Source: Purshia tridentata
Lineage: Eukaryota; Streptophyta; Magnoliopsida; Rosales; Rosaceae
Direction of reading: 5' to 3'
Assembly (NCBI GenBank): GCA_003254885.1
Contig: QANT01000981.1
Location: 1-64,000, forward strand
DNA: 64,000 bases
Part shown: positions 62,146-64,000 of the stretch, piece after piece
Layout of the letters: each line of letters begins with the position of its first letter
Position numbering within the stretch: the first letter of the stretch is position 1
The notes under the pieces: model-generated
The model's input: the letters and a program-made list of their open reading frames with translations, nothing else
Told to the model about the DNA's origin: nothing
Databases searched by the model: none
Made by a program: the position numbers and the translations under genes

Positions 62146-63470
62146 CGGTTCAATTGGGGTTATGTGTAGAAGAGTGTAGTGGGATTTATGGTTTATAGAA
62201 TAAGAGAATTAGCAAAGAATTTGAAGACTTTTCTGGACGGCCAATGTGGGATATTGTTGACAGACTTTGGAGCAAAATTACAAGTTTACAACTGGAATTC
62301 TTGGGCGTTCCAAGCGTCTTTTTATGACCAATGATCGATCACTGTTGGGGGCCTGCAGGCTCAATTGAGATGGATGTATATGCAGAGTTGCTGTTGCACT
62401 TTCAAATGAACCAAAAAATTGGGAACAAATACATACCATATCGAATCTCATGTCTTAATTAAAGACTTAGGGTCGGTTTGGTATCTTCTTCGAAAACTGA
62501 CTGTTTTTCTGTTTTCAGCTATCATATTTATAGATGAAATAAGAAATAAAATTTTAAAAACTGTTTTAGAATATATTACCCTACGTCTCTTAATTATTAA
62601 TTTATTACGAGTCAAAATGAATGAGTTTACCAAAAATTATTGTATTTTATGAATCATTAGTGGTGCTGTTTAAGGCATGAAGAACGTTTCTGGCCCTGGT
62701 TCCCTTTAGGTCGAGACAAAATGAGGGTTGGACGGTTTTTTATTCCTATTTTTAAAACCGATGGCTTGACTCGAGGACCATATATCTAGCTCTGTAATTT
62801 TAATAAAGTGGATGAGGTAAGAAGTTGAAATCCACTTTGTTTATGATCTCATTTAAAAGGAAAAAACATATATATTTTGAAAAATCGAAGTTTATTTTTT
62901 TTAATAATTGAAATATTTTTCAATAATTTTGAAGTTTCCTGTTTAAAACTCAAATATAAAATTAGGGTTATTTACATTAATGCATGCCAAACGGCCTAAC
63001 AGAAAAAAATAAAAATAAAATTCAGGAGGTCCAGTTGACTTACAATGTTGCAAATGTTGCTCAGTTATGACTATTGTTCAATTACATCTGTTACATTAAT
63101 TTGATAATTATGCAAATGTCTTTATATATGAAAATTAAATATATTAATACAAGAAATTAATATACATACTGACTTTTTGGTTGGAATTAATCAACTAACC
63201 CGGCCGGTAAATTAATGAAAAGGGATGTTATAGTAAATAAGAGAAAAAGATGGTATGAAAGCATAGTTATAAATCTTTTTGTTTGGGGTTCAATGGGTAG
63301 GCTACATGGTAAACCTAAACCCATCCTTTCCATTAGTCACTACTGGGCTATAAAAGCCAATGTACTTTTCTTTACTAATTGCTAGATTTTGTCATTTTTA
63401 ATCTTTAAATTTTTCTTCTAATTAATAGACAAACACCTCATTGAGATTGCACTTTAATAAATTTTTTGTG

Positions 63471-63503
<33 letters not shown>

Positions 63504-64000
63504 NATTTTTTGTGCTTTTTTTTTTTTTTTGCATTGTAAGATAACGAATCACTGAAAAATTCTTCTATGCTAACACGTTTTATAGCAACTGATTAATTAT
63601 TAGACAGAATTGTTTTAACAATGATATATAATATATATATATATTATTTACTTAAGCAGACTTGAACTTACTCTCACTTAAGCTGGGTCTGAGTGATCCA
63701 TGCCATGCCATGCACTTGTGCTGATTAAGGCTCATCTACTTATCAATTATTAACAAATAGCAAATCAGGATAATGGGGTGGTAAGTGCCTTCTCAAGGAA
63801 AATTCTGGCTTCATGGGCCACCCCGCCTTTTGTTGAGAATTTTTAAATTTTATGTAAATATTCATGCTTTCTCATGAGTAAATCTGAAAATGAATTTTTG
63901 TCATTCTATTATTTTAAAAAGCAATAAAAACACTAACTTATTGGTTACTTGTTTAGGTCTTGCTAGACCCGAAGTCTATTCTTGGTTAGTTTGTGTGTTG
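62144..64000. other. MATE promoter and gene-free right edge
   Basis: The left part is the MATE promoter. The rest is AT-rich with no recognised gene, transposon ends or long repeat. A long T homopolymer with an unresolved base (N at 63504) lies at about 63472-63529. Confidence 0.5.

Noticed and set aside
1-64000. An undescribed multi-gene system (gene cluster, defence island or similar)
   Set aside because: The recognised genes are unrelated conserved plant genes with normal spacing, and nothing suggests a functional cluster.

Overview
The window is nuclear DNA of a flowering plant, almost certainly a eudicot. It is AT-rich and gene-sparse. Its genes are split by GT-AG introns, and the predicted proteins match Arabidopsis families over their full length. 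The TE load is small (MITEs, a SINE, a solo LTR, microsatellites). I suspect Rosaceae (Prunus-like), but the sequence alone does not prove it. No operons, phage, CRISPR, rRNA or tRNA genes are visible.

Layout: 1-6.5 kb is gene-poor with degenerate repeats. 12.0-6.6 kb (minus) holds PIG-U of the GPI transamidase, 14 exons. 12-15.2 kb is intergenic with two MITEs. 15.2-20.8 kb (plus) holds a UBX protein of PUX13 type, with a solo LTR in intron 1. 22.8-26.2 kb (plus) holds the GRAS factor SCL28, with mitotic MSA elements, G-boxes and an upstream ORF in its promoter and leader. 26.2-34.1 kb is a gene-free stretch with a long inverted repeat. 34.1-36.4 kb (plus) holds an F-box/PP2 protein. 41.2-37.1 kb (minus) holds a SEUSS-like co-regulator gene that appears disrupted twice. 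44.8-43.7 kb (minus) holds a MYB/SANT-like, Harbinger-type protein with candidate noncoding 5' exons up to 47.3 kb and a SINE in the intron between. 49.5-54.1 kb (plus) holds an MBOAT lysophospholipid acyltransferase, followed by a hAT MITE. 56.0-57.3 kb (plus) holds a BAG co-chaperone. 62.1-60.5 kb (minus) holds a MATE transporter of DTX49 type.

The genes do not form one pathway. They are housekeeping and regulatory genes whose neighbourhood looks ancient. From memory, Arabidopsis has PIG-U, SCL28, PP2-A and LPLAT orthologs close together on chromosome 1, PUX13 beside DTX49 on chromosome 4, and DTX50 beside BAG1 on chromosome 5. This window seems to keep these blocks together. I found no convincing novel multi-gene system. 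The observations most worth checking are the MSA pair and uORF of SCL28, the damaged SEUSS-like gene, the MYB/SANT gene structure, and several mobile elements with intact target-site duplications.
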